A stretch of DNA of 64,000 nt from SZAS-79 sp965279075 (GTDB taxonomy: Bacteria; Pseudomonadota; Gammaproteobacteria; Burkholderiales; SG8-39): positions 682,001-746,000 of the forward strand of contig CBDIHI010000012.1 in NCBI GenBank assembly GCA_965279075.1. The letters run 5' to 3'. The translations under genes were made by a program, and so were the position numbers. How positions within the stretch are numbered: position 1 is the first letter of the stretch; each line of letters starts with the position of its first letter. The notes under the pieces are model-generated. The model had not been told where the DNA came from and ran no database searches. It worked only from the letters and a program-made list of their open reading frames with translations. Shown piece by piece: positions 17,972-29,384 of the stretch.

Positions 17972-17994
17972 CCCGACCCCGATCCAGGGTCGGG
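17972..17994 (+). terminator. Hairpin between M23 peptidase and secA
   Basis: Perfect 8-base stem CCCGACCC (17972-17979) / GGGTCGGG (17987-17994) with a 7-base loop. A run of seven T occurs only about 19 bases later (18013-18019), so as an intrinsic terminator it is weak. The same stem core (CCCGACC/GGTCGGG) occurs in the ftsZ terminator. Confidence 0.4.
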
Positions 17995-17999
17995 TGCCA

Positions 18000-18008
18000 T
18001 GCTAAAAT
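18000..18008 (+). promoter_or_regulatory. Candidate extended -10 promoter of secA
   Basis: TGC-TAAAAT (TG at 18000-18001, -10 box 18003-18008) matches an extended -10 element. It lies 72 bases before the secA ATG, with no clear -35 box. Confidence 0.4.
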
Positions 18009-18080
18009 CTTGATTTTTTTCGGAACGGCCCCAGTTCGGCCTGTCCCCCGCTGCGTTTCCCGCAGCCTACCCCGGCACGC

Positions 18081-20819
<2,739 letters not shown>

Positions 20820-20843
20820 CACCCCTCCGACAAGGAACCCCGC

Positions 20844-22070
20844 ATGCCCGTCAACCTCCAGCCTCCCGCGCCGGAGCAGCTGTTCCCCGTCGCCGGCGTC
20901 GAGCTCGGCATCGCAATGGCCGGCGTGCGCAAGCCCGGCCGCAAGGATGTGCTGCTGGTGCGCCTCGCGCCCGGCGCGACTGTCGCCGGCGTGTTTACGC
21001 TGAACCGTTTCTGCGCCGCGCCTGTCCTCCTCTGCAAGAAGCACCTGGCCTCGGGCAAGGCGCCGCGCGCGCTGGTGGTCAACACCGGCAACGCGAACGC
21101 CGGCACCGGCGATGACGGCCTCAAGCGTGCCCTTGAAGTCTGCGCGGCCGCGGCCGGGGTCGTCGGCTGCTCGATCGAGGAAGTGCTGCCGTTTTCCACG
21201 GGCGTCATCATGGAGCCGCTGCCGGCCGATCGCGTCGTCGCGGGACTTCCGGCGGCAAAGGCGGACCTTGCGCCGACGAATTGGGCGAGCGCGGCCGAGG
21301 CCATCATGACCACGGACATCGTCGCCAAGGGCGCGTCGCGCAGGGTCACCATAGACGGGAAGGCAGTCACGGTGACCGGCATTGCCAAGGGCTCGGGCAT
21401 GATCCACCCGGACATGGCCACCATGCTCGGGTATGTTGCGACCGATGCAGGCGTGCCGGCCGGCCTGCTGCAGGAGCTGCTGCAGGAAGTCGCGGACGAA
21501 TCCTTCAACTCGATCACCGTCGACGGCGACACCTCGACCAACGACTCCTTCATCCTGGTCGCCACGGGAGCCTCGGGCGTGACGGTGGGCAGCAAGGCGG
21601 CTTCGGGCTACGCCGCGCTGCGTGCCGCAGTGCGCGACGTCTCCGTGCAACTCGCCCAGGCGATCGTGCGTGACGGCGAAGGCGCCACCAAGTTCATCAC
21701 CGTCAAGGTCGAAGGCGGGCGCGACCGCGCCGAATGCCGCAAGGTCGGCTACGCGATCGCGCATTCGCCCCTCGTGAAGACGGCCTTCTTCGCCTCCGAC
21801 CCCAACCTCGGCCGCATCCTGGCCGCGATCGGCTATGCCGGAGTCGACGATCTCGACACCTCGCGCGTGGACCTGTACCTGGGTGACGTGCTGGTAGCGG
21901 CCAAGGGCGGGCGCAATCCCGCCTACCGCGAGGAAGACGGCAACGCGGTGATGAAGCAGCCCGAGATCACGGTGCGCGTGGTGCTGAATCGCGGGCTCGC
22001 GGAAGCTACGCTCTGGACCTGCGACTTTTCCTTCGATTACGTCAAGATCAACGCCGAGTACCGGACCTGA
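20844..22070 (+). CDS. argJ: Bifunctional ornithine acetyltransferase / N-acetylglutamate synthase ArgJ
   Basis: Arginine biosynthesis enzyme that moves the acetyl group from N-acetylornithine to glutamate and may also use acetyl-CoA. It self-cleaves before the threonine of KGSGMIHPDMATML (near residue 190), visible here. SFNSITVDGDTSTND and the C-terminal SFDYVKINAEYRT end are family signatures. The 408 residues are normal. The secA-argJ-DUF815-Nudix order is common in betaproteobacteria. The stop overlaps the ATG of the DUF815 gene. Confidence 0.96.
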   Translation: MPVNLQPPAPEQLFPVAGVELGIAMAGVRKPGRKDVLLVRLAPGATVAGVFTLNRFCAAPVLLCKKHLASGKAPRALVVNTGNANAGTGDDGLKRALEVCAAAAGVVGCSIEEVLPFSTGVIMEPLPADRVVAGLPAAKADLAPTNWASAAEAIMTTDIVAKGASRRVTIDGKAVTVTGIAKGSGMIHPDMATMLGYVATDAGVPAGLLQELLQEVADESFNSITVDGDTSTNDSFILVATGASGVTVGSKAASGYAALRAAVRDVSVQLAQAIVRDGEGATKFITVKVEGGRDRAECRKVGYAIAHSPLVKTAFFASDPNLGRILAAIGYAGVDDLDTSRVDLYLGDVLVAAKGGRNPAYREEDGNAVMKQPEITVRVVLNRGLAEATLWTCDFSFDYVKINAEYRT

Positions 22071-22972
22071 TGGCCGCCAAACCCGACCTCGCCGACGTGC
22101 TGGCGCGCTTCGACTCGCTGCTGCAGCGGGTCGAGGGGCTGCTGCCCCCGGCCCCCCCGCCGACCGACTGGAAGGCGATCGCGTTCCGCTGGAGGAAGGG
22201 CTCGGGCCTGGCCGCCCGCGGCTGGCTCGACGCGGTCCACCATGTGCACAGGATCCGCCTCGCGGACCTGCAGGGCATCGGCGCGCAGATTGCGAAGGTC
22301 GAGCAGAACACCCGCCAGTTCGTCGCCGGCCGGCCCGCCAACAACGTGCTGCTCACCGGCGCGCGCGGCACGGGCAAGTCCTCGATGATCAAGGGCCTGC
22401 TCAACAAGTATTCGAAGGACGGCCTGCGCCTGATCGAGGTCGACAAGTCCGACCTCGTCGACCTGCCCTCGATAGTCGACGCGATCGCCGCGCGCCCCGA
22501 GCGCTTCATGCTGTTCTGCGACGACCTGTCCTTCGAGGAGGCCGAGCCGGGCTACAAGGCGCTCAAGGTGGCGCTCGACGGCTCGATCTCCACGACCTCG
22601 GACAACCTGCTGATCTACGCGACCTCCAACCGGCGCCACCTGATGCCGGAGTACATGCAGGAGAACCTCGACACCAAGTACATCGGCGACGAGATCCATC
22701 CCGGCGAGACCGTGGAGGAGAAGATCTCGCTGTCGGAGCGCTTCGGCATGTGGGTCTCGTTCTACCCGTTCGACCAGGACGAGTACATCGCGATCGCCGC
22801 GCACTGGATGCGGCACTTCGGCTGCGGCCCGAAGGAGGTCGAGGCCGCGCGCGAGGAGGTGCTGCAATGGGCGCTGCTGCGCGGTTCGCGCTCGGGCCGC
22901 ATCGCGTTCCAGTTCGCGCGCGACTGGGCGGGCCGCCACGTCGGCGCCGCCCCGGCGAAGAAAAAGAAATAG
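22070..22972 (+). CDS. DUF815 AAA-type ATPase
   Basis: Cytoplasmic ATP-binding protein of unknown role. Walker A is GARGTGKSSM (near residue 100) and a Walker B-like motif is in FMLFCDDLSFEE (near 145). The stretch LKVALDGSISTTSDNLLIYATSNRRHLMPEY is typical of DUF815 (given here by its position, about residues 164-194). The family resembles bacterial AAA modules with no assigned client. The 300 residues are normal. It is translationally coupled to argJ (TGATG), and the Nudix gene follows after one base. Confidence 0.85.
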   Translation: MAAKPDLADVLARFDSLLQRVEGLLPPAPPPTDWKAIAFRWRKGSGLAARGWLDAVHHVHRIRLADLQGIGAQIAKVEQNTRQFVAGRPANNVLLTGARGTGKSSMIKGLLNKYSKDGLRLIEVDKSDLVDLPSIVDAIAARPERFMLFCDDLSFEEAEPGYKALKVALDGSISTTSDNLLIYATSNRRHLMPEYMQENLDTKYIGDEIHPGETVEEKISLSERFGMWVSFYPFDQDEYIAIAAHWMRHFGCGPKEVEAAREEVLQWALLRGSRSGRIAFQFARDWAGRHVGAAPAKKKK

Positions 22973-22973
22973 C

Positions 22974-23915
22974 GTGGCCGTCGAGGTCGTCGCGGCGGTG
23001 ATCCTGCGCGCCGACGGCGCCTTCCTGCTGGCGAAGCGCCCCGAAGGCAAGGTCTACGCGGGCTGGTGGGAGTTCCCCGGAGGCAAGGTCGAGGCCGGCG
23101 AACCGCCGGAGCGGGCCCTCGCCCGCGAACTGCACGAGGAACTCGGCATCGACGTGACCCGCGCCTCGCCCTGGATTACGCGCGTGTTCACCTACGAGCA
23201 CGCCACCGTGCGGCTCAGTTTCTTCCGCGTCACCGGCTGGTCCGGCGAGCCGCACCCGAGGGAGGGCCAGTCGCTCGCCTGGCAGCGCATCGACGCGCCG
23301 ATGGTCGAGCCCATGCTGCCGGCGAACGCGCCGATCCTGGCCTCGCTCGCGCTGCCTGCGGAGTACGCAGTGAGCGCGGCTCATGCGCTGGGTGAGGCGG
23401 CCTTCCTTGCCAGGCTCGAAGCACGCCTGCGGGGCGGGCTCAGGCTGGTGCAGTTGCGCGAAAAAGACCTTTCGCGCGTAGCCCTGCTCGCGCTGGCGAA
23501 AAAGGTGTGCGCCCTCGCGCATTCCCACGGGGCGAAGGTGATGGTCAACGCCGACGAGGCGCTGGCGCGCGCGGCGGGGGCCGACGGCGTGCACCTCACC
23601 TCGAATGCATTGATGAAGATCGACGCACGGCCGGACGGCTTGCTGGCTGCCGCCTCATGCCATGACTCAGCCGAACTCGCGCAGGCGATGAAGCTCGGGC
23701 TGGACTTCGCGTTGGTCGGCCCGGTGAAACCCACGCAGTCGCATCCCGGCGCGCCGGTGATGGGGTGGGAAGGGTTCGCGCGCCTTGCGCGGGGCACGAC
23801 CCTGCCGGTGTATGCGATCGGTGGGCTGGGGATGGGCGACCTGGATGCCGCCTGCGACGCCGGCGCGCACGGAATCGCGGTGCTGTCCGGTGCCTGGGTT
23901 TCGCGACAATCCTGA
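22974..23915 (+). CDS. Nudix hydrolase fused to a ThiE-like domain
   Basis: Residues 1-130 form a MutT-type Nudix domain with an intact Nudix box (G-x5-E-x7-RELHEELGI around residues 36-58), suggesting clean-up of oxidised nucleotides such as 8-oxo-dGTP. Residues 135-313 form a TIM-barrel domain like thiamine-phosphate synthase: LVQLREKDLS, VNADEALARAAGADGVHL and a glycine-rich phosphate loop YAIGGLGMGDLDAA. Such fusions are known in betaproteobacteria; the role of the ThiE-like half is not settled. The start is GTG 22974, one base after the DUF815 stop. Confidence 0.88.
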   Translation: MAVEVVAAVILRADGAFLLAKRPEGKVYAGWWEFPGGKVEAGEPPERALARELHEELGIDVTRASPWITRVFTYEHATVRLSFFRVTGWSGEPHPREGQSLAWQRIDAPMVEPMLPANAPILASLALPAEYAVSAAHALGEAAFLARLEARLRGGLRLVQLREKDLSRVALLALAKKVCALAHSHGAKVMVNADEALARAAGADGVHLTSNALMKIDARPDGLLAAASCHDSAELAQAMKLGLDFALVGPVKPTQSHPGAPVMGWEGFARLARGTTLPVYAIGGLGMGDLDAACDAGAHGIAVLSGAWVSRQS

Positions 23916-23982
23916 ACTTTATTACTTGATTGTTCAGGTCTGGAGCGGCTTTCACGGCGGTTTATTTTCCTTAAATGGAAAT
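23913..23982 (+). repeat. Intergenic element, copy A
   Basis: About 70 bases that begin at the TGA of the Nudix-ThiE gene and end at the yacG stop. It shares with 41040-41111 the start TGAACTTT, a GGAGCGGCTT block at the same offset (23942-23951) and a terminal hairpin TTTCC-6 nt-GGAAA (23966-23981). It lies between convergent genes, so it may also act in termination. Confidence 0.45.
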
Positions 23983-24189
23983 TCAGCTGCGGTCCGCCGA
24001 TTGCGGATTCTCCTCGCCAGGATCGGGATCCCCGGCCTGCGGGACACGATAGGATTCGGTCGCCCACTGGCCCAGGTCGATCATCTTGCAGCGCTCGCCG
24101 CAGAACGGGCGGAACCTGTTGTCCCCGCTCCAGGCCACTTGCCGACCGCAGCGGGGGCAGGGGACGGTACGGGGGCGTGCGGCGCTCAT
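23983..24189 (-). CDS. yacG: DNA gyrase inhibitor YacG
   Basis: Small zinc-binding protein of 68 residues. E. coli YacG binds GyrB and inhibits gyrase. The zinc ribbon has the family pattern CPRCGRQ...FRPFCGERCKMIDLG...W, with four cysteines (two pairs). Its ATG (24187-24189) overlaps the stop of the GGDEF gene upstream on the same strand. It normally sits beside zapD and coaE; here a GGDEF gene separates it from zapD. Confidence 0.92.
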   Translation of the reverse strand: MSAARPRTVPCPRCGRQVAWSGDNRFRPFCGERCKMIDLGQWATESYRVPQAGDPDPGEENPQSADRS

Positions 24190-25475
24190 CCGTCGACGAC
24201 CACCCTGTTGCGTCCCTGTGCCTTCGCACGGTAGAGCGCCCGGTCGGCCCTTGCCAGTGCGTCCGCCGCCATCGCGTCCGCGGCATCCATACCCGCCACC
24301 CCGATGCTGACGGTCATGGGAAGCACGGTGCCGCCCTGGCTGGATGGGTTCGATGCGATCCTCATGCGCAGGCGTTCGGCGAACGCTTCGGCTGAAACGA
24401 GATCGGCGCCCGGCAGGATGATGGCGAACTCTTCACCTCCGATGCGCCCCGCAACGTCCACTTTGCGCAGTTCGCGGCTCAGCAGCCTGGCTATGTGTGC
24501 AAGGACCTGGTCTCCTGCGGCGTGGCCGTAGGCGTCATTTATGCGCTTGAAATGGTCGGAGTCGAGCATGAGTACCGCGGCGCGGTGCCCCTGCAATCTG
24601 TTGATGCGGGCCGATTCCTGCTCGAGCCGTGACAGGAAGTGGCGCCGGTTGGGCAGGCCGGTAAGCGGGTCCATTGCGGCCAGTTCGCGCAGTTCGGCTT
24701 CGAGCGTCTTGAGCGCAGTGATATCTCGTGAAACGACGACCACCTTGGAAACCCTGCCGTCCGCGCCGCGGATCGCACGGCCGTCGGACTCCATGTGGCG
24801 GATGTTCCCGTCCTTGAGGACGAACCTGAACTCCGCGCGTTCGCCCGTGCCCGTTGCCACGGTTCGCCGGAACACCTCGTTGAGCCGCTCGCGATCGTCG
24901 GGGTGGACCTCAAGGAAGGAGTTCGACCCGGCCCGGATATCCTCCTCGCGAAACAGCGGCCCATAGGACGGATTGTTGTAGATCCGCCGGCCTTTGTCGT
25001 CGAGCACCGCGACAAGATCGCCCACGTTCTCCACGATGGCCTGGAAGAGGTCACGACTCTCCTGCAGGTGGGCCTCGGCGATCGCTCGTTCACGCCGGGA
25101 CCTCGCATCGAGGAGTTCGCGCTCGATCACCGGTCCGAGCCTCGCCAGTTCATCTTTCCTGACGAAGTCGCGCGCGCCCGCGCGGATGAGCGATACGGCC
25201 AGGTTAAGGCTGATCTCGCCTGAAACGACGATGAACGGCACGTCGGGGCGTAGTTCCCTCGCAAGCGAAAGCGCTGCCGCCGCGCTGAACCCGGGCATGG
25301 ATTGGTCGCACAGGATCACATCCCACGGCCCACCCAGGAGCGCCGACAGGAGGCCGGAGGCCGAGTCCACGGCGGAATGCTCCACCTTGTAGCCCTGCCG
25401 TTGGAGGGCGAGGAGGGTCAGTTCGATGTCGGCGGCCGAATCGTCGATCGCCAGCAGCCTGAGGGTTGCGCTCAT
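24186..25475 (-). CDS. Response regulator with PAS and diguanylate cyclase domains (REC-PAS-GGDEF)
   Basis: 429 residues. The N-terminal receiver domain (about 5-125) has a phosphoacceptor aspartate in VILCDQSMPG. A PAS domain (about 145-265) ends with the linker VVVVSRDIT. The C-terminal GGDEF domain (about 280-425) has the active signature GGEEF, and an RxxD inhibitory site (RKVD) five residues before it. All are intact, so it should make c-di-GMP and be product-inhibited. No cognate kinase lies next to it. It is inserted between zapD and yacG, which are usually adjacent, and overlaps yacG by four bases. Confidence 0.93.
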   Translation of the reverse strand: MSATLRLLAIDDSAADIELTLLALQRQGYKVEHSAVDSASGLLSALLGGPWDVILCDQSMPGFSAAAALSLARELRPDVPFIVVSGEISLNLAVSLIRAGARDFVRKDELARLGPVIERELLDARSRRERAIAEAHLQESRDLFQAIVENVGDLVAVLDDKGRRIYNNPSYGPLFREEDIRAGSNSFLEVHPDDRERLNEVFRRTVATGTGERAEFRFVLKDGNIRHMESDGRAIRGADGRVSKVVVVSRDITALKTLEAELRELAAMDPLTGLPNRRHFLSRLEQESARINRLQGHRAAVLMLDSDHFKRINDAYGHAAGDQVLAHIARLLSRELRKVDVAGRIGGEEFAIILPGADLVSAEAFAERLRMRIASNPSSQGGTVLPMTVSIGVAGMDAADAMAADALARADRALYRAKAQGRNRVVVDG

Positions 25476-26240
25476 CTACAGGTTGCAAAAGGTCAGCTCG
25501 AACCCGATGTCGCAGTCGGCCGTGCGCGGGCGCGGGTCCTCTCCGCCCTGGGTGAGGAAGCGGATGTTCAGCACGTACTTGTTCGCGCTCATCTCCGGCA
25601 CGCAGGTGAGCGAGTCGTCGAGCCGCACGCGCATCATCTGCGCGGTCTTGCCGCCGAGCATCTGCTGGTAGGTGCCCTGCGGCGCGACGAATTCGGCGGG
25701 CTTGCCCGACTCGCGCAGGATCCTGAGGATGATGGCCGAGCCGTCGCGCAGCGGGTACAGCGGGCTGGTCCAGTCGAGGAGCTGCTGCCCGCGCTCTTCA
25801 GGCGCCTTGTGCAGCCAGTAGTGGTACGAGGGCAGGTCGAACTGGCAGGCGCCGCCGGGGATGCCGGTGCGCTGCTTGATCGACATCAGCCATTCGTTCT
25901 CGCGCAGGTACTGGCCGATGCGGCCCGTCATGCCGAAGAGCGCCGTCGAGGCCTGCTCCATGTCGGCGAGCACCTGGTTCAGCGCGTCCTCGGAGATCTC
26001 GGGGTTGTTGCGGTACGCGCGCAGCACCTGCTTCTGGCGCTCGAGTTCCTGCAGCAGGTCGGACTTGAGGTCGGCGCGGCCCGCGACTTCCATGATCTCG
26101 AACAGCGTGAGCAGCGCGACGTGGTGGTCTGCCGCTTTCGGATCGGGCTTGCGGATGAAGTGGCCCGAGCGTTCGAACAGGTCCTCCAGGCGCAGGAGCG
26201 TCCGGATGCGTTCGTTGAGCGGGTACTCGTAGGTGATCAC
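25476..26240 (-). CDS. zapD: Cell division protein ZapD
   Basis: FtsZ-bundling protein (DUF1342/YacF family) that stabilises the Z ring in the cytoplasm. The N-terminus VITYEYPLNERIRTLLRLE is a strong family match. I therefore start at the GTG at 26240, although the frame stays open further upstream. The 254 residues equal the family length. The zapD-coaE-pilD neighbourhood is standard in betaproteobacteria. Its stop is one base before the GGDEF gene start region (25475). Confidence 0.93.
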   Translation of the reverse strand: MITYEYPLNERIRTLLRLEDLFERSGHFIRKPDPKAADHHVALLTLFEIMEVAGRADLKSDLLQELERQKQVLRAYRNNPEISEDALNQVLADMEQASTALFGMTGRIGQYLRENEWLMSIKQRTGIPGGACQFDLPSYHYWLHKAPEERGQQLLDWTSPLYPLRDGSAIILRILRESGKPAEFVAPQGTYQQMLGGKTAQMMRVRLDDSLTCVPEMSANKYVLNIRFLTQGGEDPRPRTADCDIGFELTFCNL

Positions 26241-26306
26241 GACCGCGCCGTTGACAGCCCGTGGCTCGCGCCCCGGGGAAGCGGAAATTCGTTGAATTTT
26301 GAAGCA

Positions 26307-26325
26307 ATTGCCGCGGGGAGGCAAT
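26307..26325 (-). terminator. Weak hairpin between coaE and zapD
   Basis: ATTGCC/GGCAAT inverted repeat with a 7-base loop in the 109-base gap between coaE and zapD. On the - strand it is followed by TGCTTCAAAATT, a poor T tract. Confidence 0.25.
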
Positions 26326-26349
26326 CTTCCATTTGAGGTCCGCTGCCGC

Positions 26350-26979
26350 TCACGCCGCCACGCTCCCGGCGGCGAGCGCCAGATACCGCCCATGCAGCGC
26401 CCGTACCTGGGGCTCCAGCGCGGCCAGCGGGCCGCTGTTGTCGATCACGTCGTCGGCGGCTGCGAGCCGGGTCGCACGGGAAACCTGCGCGGCGATGATG
26501 CGGCGCACTTCCCCGTCCGAAAGGCCGCTGCGCCTCATTACCCGCTCGACCTGCACGGCCTCCGTACAGTCGACGACGACCACGCGCCGGACCCGGTTGC
26601 GGTAATCGGGGGATTCCACCAGCAGCGGCACCACATGGACGACATACGGGGCGGCGGCGGCGGCGATGCGGCGCTGCGATTCGGCCCGGATCATCGGGTG
26701 CAGCAGGCCCTCGAGGCGCGCCTTGGCCGAGGGGTCGGAAAACACGAGGTCCCTCACCTTTTTCCGGTCCATCGAGCCGTCGGCCGCGATGCAGGCGTCG
26801 CCGAACAGGCGCCGGACTTCGGGTATGGCCGCGCCGCCGGGCCGCGTGAGCTCATGGGCGATCACGTCGGTGTCCACCACGGCCGCGCCCAGCGATGCGA
26901 AGAGGTCCGCGGCGGCGCTCTTGCCGCTCCCGATCCCGCCGGTGAGCCCGATCACGCAGGGCGCGTTCGAAGTTCCCAT
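26350..26979 (-). CDS. coaE: Dephospho-CoA kinase CoaE
   Basis: Last step of coenzyme A synthesis: phosphorylates dephospho-CoA. It has a P-loop in IGLTGGIGSGKSAAA (near residue 12), the family motif VVDTDVIAHEL (near 35), and the HPMIR segment (near 103). ATG 26979 gives 209 residues, the usual length. It lies two bases after the pilD stop on the same strand, in the standard pil-coaE-zapD order. Confidence 0.95.
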   Translation of the reverse strand: MGTSNAPCVIGLTGGIGSGKSAAADLFASLGAAVVDTDVIAHELTRPGGAAIPEVRRLFGDACIAADGSMDRKKVRDLVFSDPSAKARLEGLLHPMIRAESQRRIAAAAAPYVVHVVPLLVESPDYRNRVRRVVVVDCTEAVQVERVMRRSGLSDGEVRRIIAAQVSRATRLAAADDVIDNSGPLAALEPQVRALHGRYLALAAGSVAA

Positions 26980-26981
26980 CG

Positions 26982-27902
26982 CTAGCGCAGATACCAATCC
27001 ATGATCTGGCGTCCCCAGAACATCGCGACGATCCCGGCCATGGCGAGGTAGGGCCCGAAGTGGAACTTGAAGTCCCAGGCCCAGCCGCGCCGCGCAGCGA
27101 ACATCTGCGCCACGCCGAACACCGTCCCGACGACCGAGGACAACAGGATCACGAGGGGCAGCACCTTCCAGCCGAGGAAGGCGCCGACCGCCGCGTTCAT
27201 CTTGAAGTCGCCGTAGCCCATGCCCTCCTTGCCGGTCACCAGCTTGAACACCATGTAGACGACCCACAGCGATAGGTACCCGGCCACGGCGCCGATGACC
27301 GACTCGGCCAGCGGCACGAAGGTTCCCGCGAGACCGAGCAGCAGGCCCGCCCAGAGCAGCGGCAGGGTAATGTCGTCGGGCAGCAGTCCCGTCTCCTGGT
27401 CGATCAGCGCCAGCGCGAGCGTGCACCAGATGAACACTGCCGCACCGAGGGCGGCGAGGCCGAAGCCGAAGTGGCTTGCCGATGCGAAGGCGCCCAGGCC
27501 TGCGAGCAGCTCGACGGCCGGGTAGCGCGGGCTGATGCGCGTCCCGCAGCCCTTGCAGCGGCCGCGCAGCACCGCGTAGCTGAGGAGGGGAATGTTCTCG
27601 AGTGCACTGATCGCGTGCCCGCAGGCGGGGCAGCGCGACCTCGGCGTCGCGAGGCCGAGCGGCTGCGCCTCGAGGTGCGCGACCTGGGCGCGAACGAGGC
27701 CGGCGAGTTTCTTCGCCTCAGCGGGGTCCGCGACCTGCTTCGATTCCTCGAGGATCGCGGGGATGTCGGAGAGCCACGCGCGCTCCATGATGCGCGGCAA
27801 CCTGTGGACGACGACGTTCAGGAACGAGCCGATGCACAGCCCGAACGCCAGTGCCACCCACGGGAAAACCGAAGCCTGGCTCAGCCAGGCGAGTTCGGCC
27901 AT
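26982..27902 (-). CDS. pilD: Prepilin peptidase / N-methyltransferase PilD
   Basis: Inner-membrane aspartic protease that cleaves and methylates type IV pilins and pseudopilins. An N-terminal membrane segment is followed by a cytoplasmic domain with two CxxC pairs (CPACGH and CKGCGT, near residues 93 and 118). Catalytic aspartates are in ALIDQETGLLPDD (near 168) and GMGYGDFK (near 232). 306 residues; about seven to eight membrane helices. It follows pilC after ten bases. Confidence 0.95.
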   Translation of the reverse strand: MAELAWLSQASVFPWVALAFGLCIGSFLNVVVHRLPRIMERAWLSDIPAILEESKQVADPAEAKKLAGLVRAQVAHLEAQPLGLATPRSRCPACGHAISALENIPLLSYAVLRGRCKGCGTRISPRYPAVELLAGLGAFASASHFGFGLAALGAAVFIWCTLALALIDQETGLLPDDITLPLLWAGLLLGLAGTFVPLAESVIGAVAGYLSLWVVYMVFKLVTGKEGMGYGDFKMNAAVGAFLGWKVLPLVILLSSVVGTVFGVAQMFAARRGWAWDFKFHFGPYLAMAGIVAMFWGRQIMDWYLR

Positions 27903-27912
27903 GCTTCCCGCA

Positions 27913-29136
27913 TCAGACAGCCTGGCCCATTTTGAAGATCGGCAGGTACATCGCGATGACCATGCCGCCGATCAGCACGCCCAGCACCACCATGATCATC
28001 GGTTCCATCAGGGAGGAGAGCGCGTCCACCGCGTCGTCCACCTCGGCCTCGTAGAAGTCCGCGACCTTGCTGAGCATCGAATCCAGTGCGCCGGTCTCCT
28101 CGCCGATCGACACCATCTGCAGCACCATGTTCGGGAACACCTTGGCGTTCACCATCGCGACGGTCAGCGCCGTGCCGGTGGAGACCTCGCCCTGGATCTG
28201 CCGCGTGGCGTTCAGGTAGACCCAGTTGCCCGATGCGCCGCCCACCGAGTCGAGCGCCTCGACCAGCGGCACGCCTGCGGCGAACATCGTCGAGCACGTG
28301 CGCGTCCAGCGCGCGACGGTGGCCTTGCGGATCAGCTCGCCGAACACCGGCACCTTGAGCGCCAGCCGGTCCATGAAGATCTGCACCGCCAGCGATTTCT
28401 TCCACAGCACAAGAAAGCCGTATATCCCGCCGCCCGCGATGCCGAAGATGAGGTACCAGAACTGGACGAAGAACTCCGAGATCGCCAGCACGACCAGCGT
28501 GGGCGCCGGCAGGTCCGCGCCGAAGTTCGCGAACACGGTCTTGAACGCGGGGATCACGAAGATCATGATCACCGCGGTGATGACGAAGGCGACGACGATG
28601 ATCGCCACGGGGTAGAAGAGCGCGGACTTGATCTTCGACTTGATCGCGAGCGTCTTTTCCTTGTAGGTCGCGAGGCGGTCGAGGAGCGTCTCCAGGATGC
28701 CGGCCTGCTCGCCTGCGGCCACCAGGTTGCAGAACAGGGGGTCGAAATACTGCGGGTACTTGCGGAAGGCCGCGGCGAGCGGGGAGCCCGTCTCGACTTC
28801 CATTTTCACGTCCATCAGCAGCTTCATGACCGCGGGGTTGGAGGCGCCCTTGCCGACGATGTCGAACGCCTGCAGCAGCGGCACGCCGGCCTTCATCATC
28901 GTGGCGAGCTGGCGCGAGAAGAGCGTCACGTCCTTCTCGGAGACGCTGCCGCCGCCGCCCATCTTCTGCTTCTTGACCTTGGTGACCATCACGCCCTGGC
29001 GGCGCAGCGTGGCCTTGACGACGTTCTCGCCCGAGGCCTTCAAGTCGCCGCGGACGACCTTGCCGGCCTTGTCCTTACCTTCCCACTGGTAAGTGACCTC
29101 CTTCGGGCCCTTGTCCTTTGCCGCTGCTGTCGCCAT
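27913..29136 (-). CDS. pilC: Type IV pilus inner-membrane platform protein PilC
   Basis: GspF/PilC-family polytopic platform for pilus assembly. Two T2SSF domains (about residues 75-195 and 280-400), each followed by membrane helices; LFSRQLATMMKAGVPLLQAFDIV and MEPMIMVVLGVLIGGMVIAMYLP-type segments are diagnostic (described by position, near 80 and 380). 407 residues, normal. The usual partner pilB (assembly ATPase) is not upstream; the 248 bases before it hold no gene. Confidence 0.94.
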   Translation of the reverse strand: MATAAAKDKGPKEVTYQWEGKDKAGKVVRGDLKASGENVVKATLRRQGVMVTKVKKQKMGGGGSVSEKDVTLFSRQLATMMKAGVPLLQAFDIVGKGASNPAVMKLLMDVKMEVETGSPLAAAFRKYPQYFDPLFCNLVAAGEQAGILETLLDRLATYKEKTLAIKSKIKSALFYPVAIIVVAFVITAVIMIFVIPAFKTVFANFGADLPAPTLVVLAISEFFVQFWYLIFGIAGGGIYGFLVLWKKSLAVQIFMDRLALKVPVFGELIRKATVARWTRTCSTMFAAGVPLVEALDSVGGASGNWVYLNATRQIQGEVSTGTALTVAMVNAKVFPNMVLQMVSIGEETGALDSMLSKVADFYEAEVDDAVDALSSLMEPMIMVVLGVLIGGMVIAMYLPIFKMGQAV

Positions 29137-29384
29137 GGTCCGTCCTCACCTGTTCTTGCGGTCCGCTGCGGTTCTCCGCCGCCCGGGGCGCTGCACAGCA
29201 CGGAGCCTGACCCCGCAGCATAGACCCGTTGCGCAGGGCGGCACCGTGACAAGCATCACGCGCGGCGATAATGCCCTGAGCAGGGATTTTTGTAAAGACT
29301 CAAGTTCCACGCATAACAGCCTGAGGCGATTGGACTTTGGGCCCCGGAAATCGACCGGGAACAGGGCCGATCGGGGGCGCGGTC

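Noticed and set aside
29137..29384. Possible RNA gene or pilB remnant in the longest gap
   Set aside because: No cloverleaf, no long hairpin with T tract and no ATPase motif in any frame that I could find.
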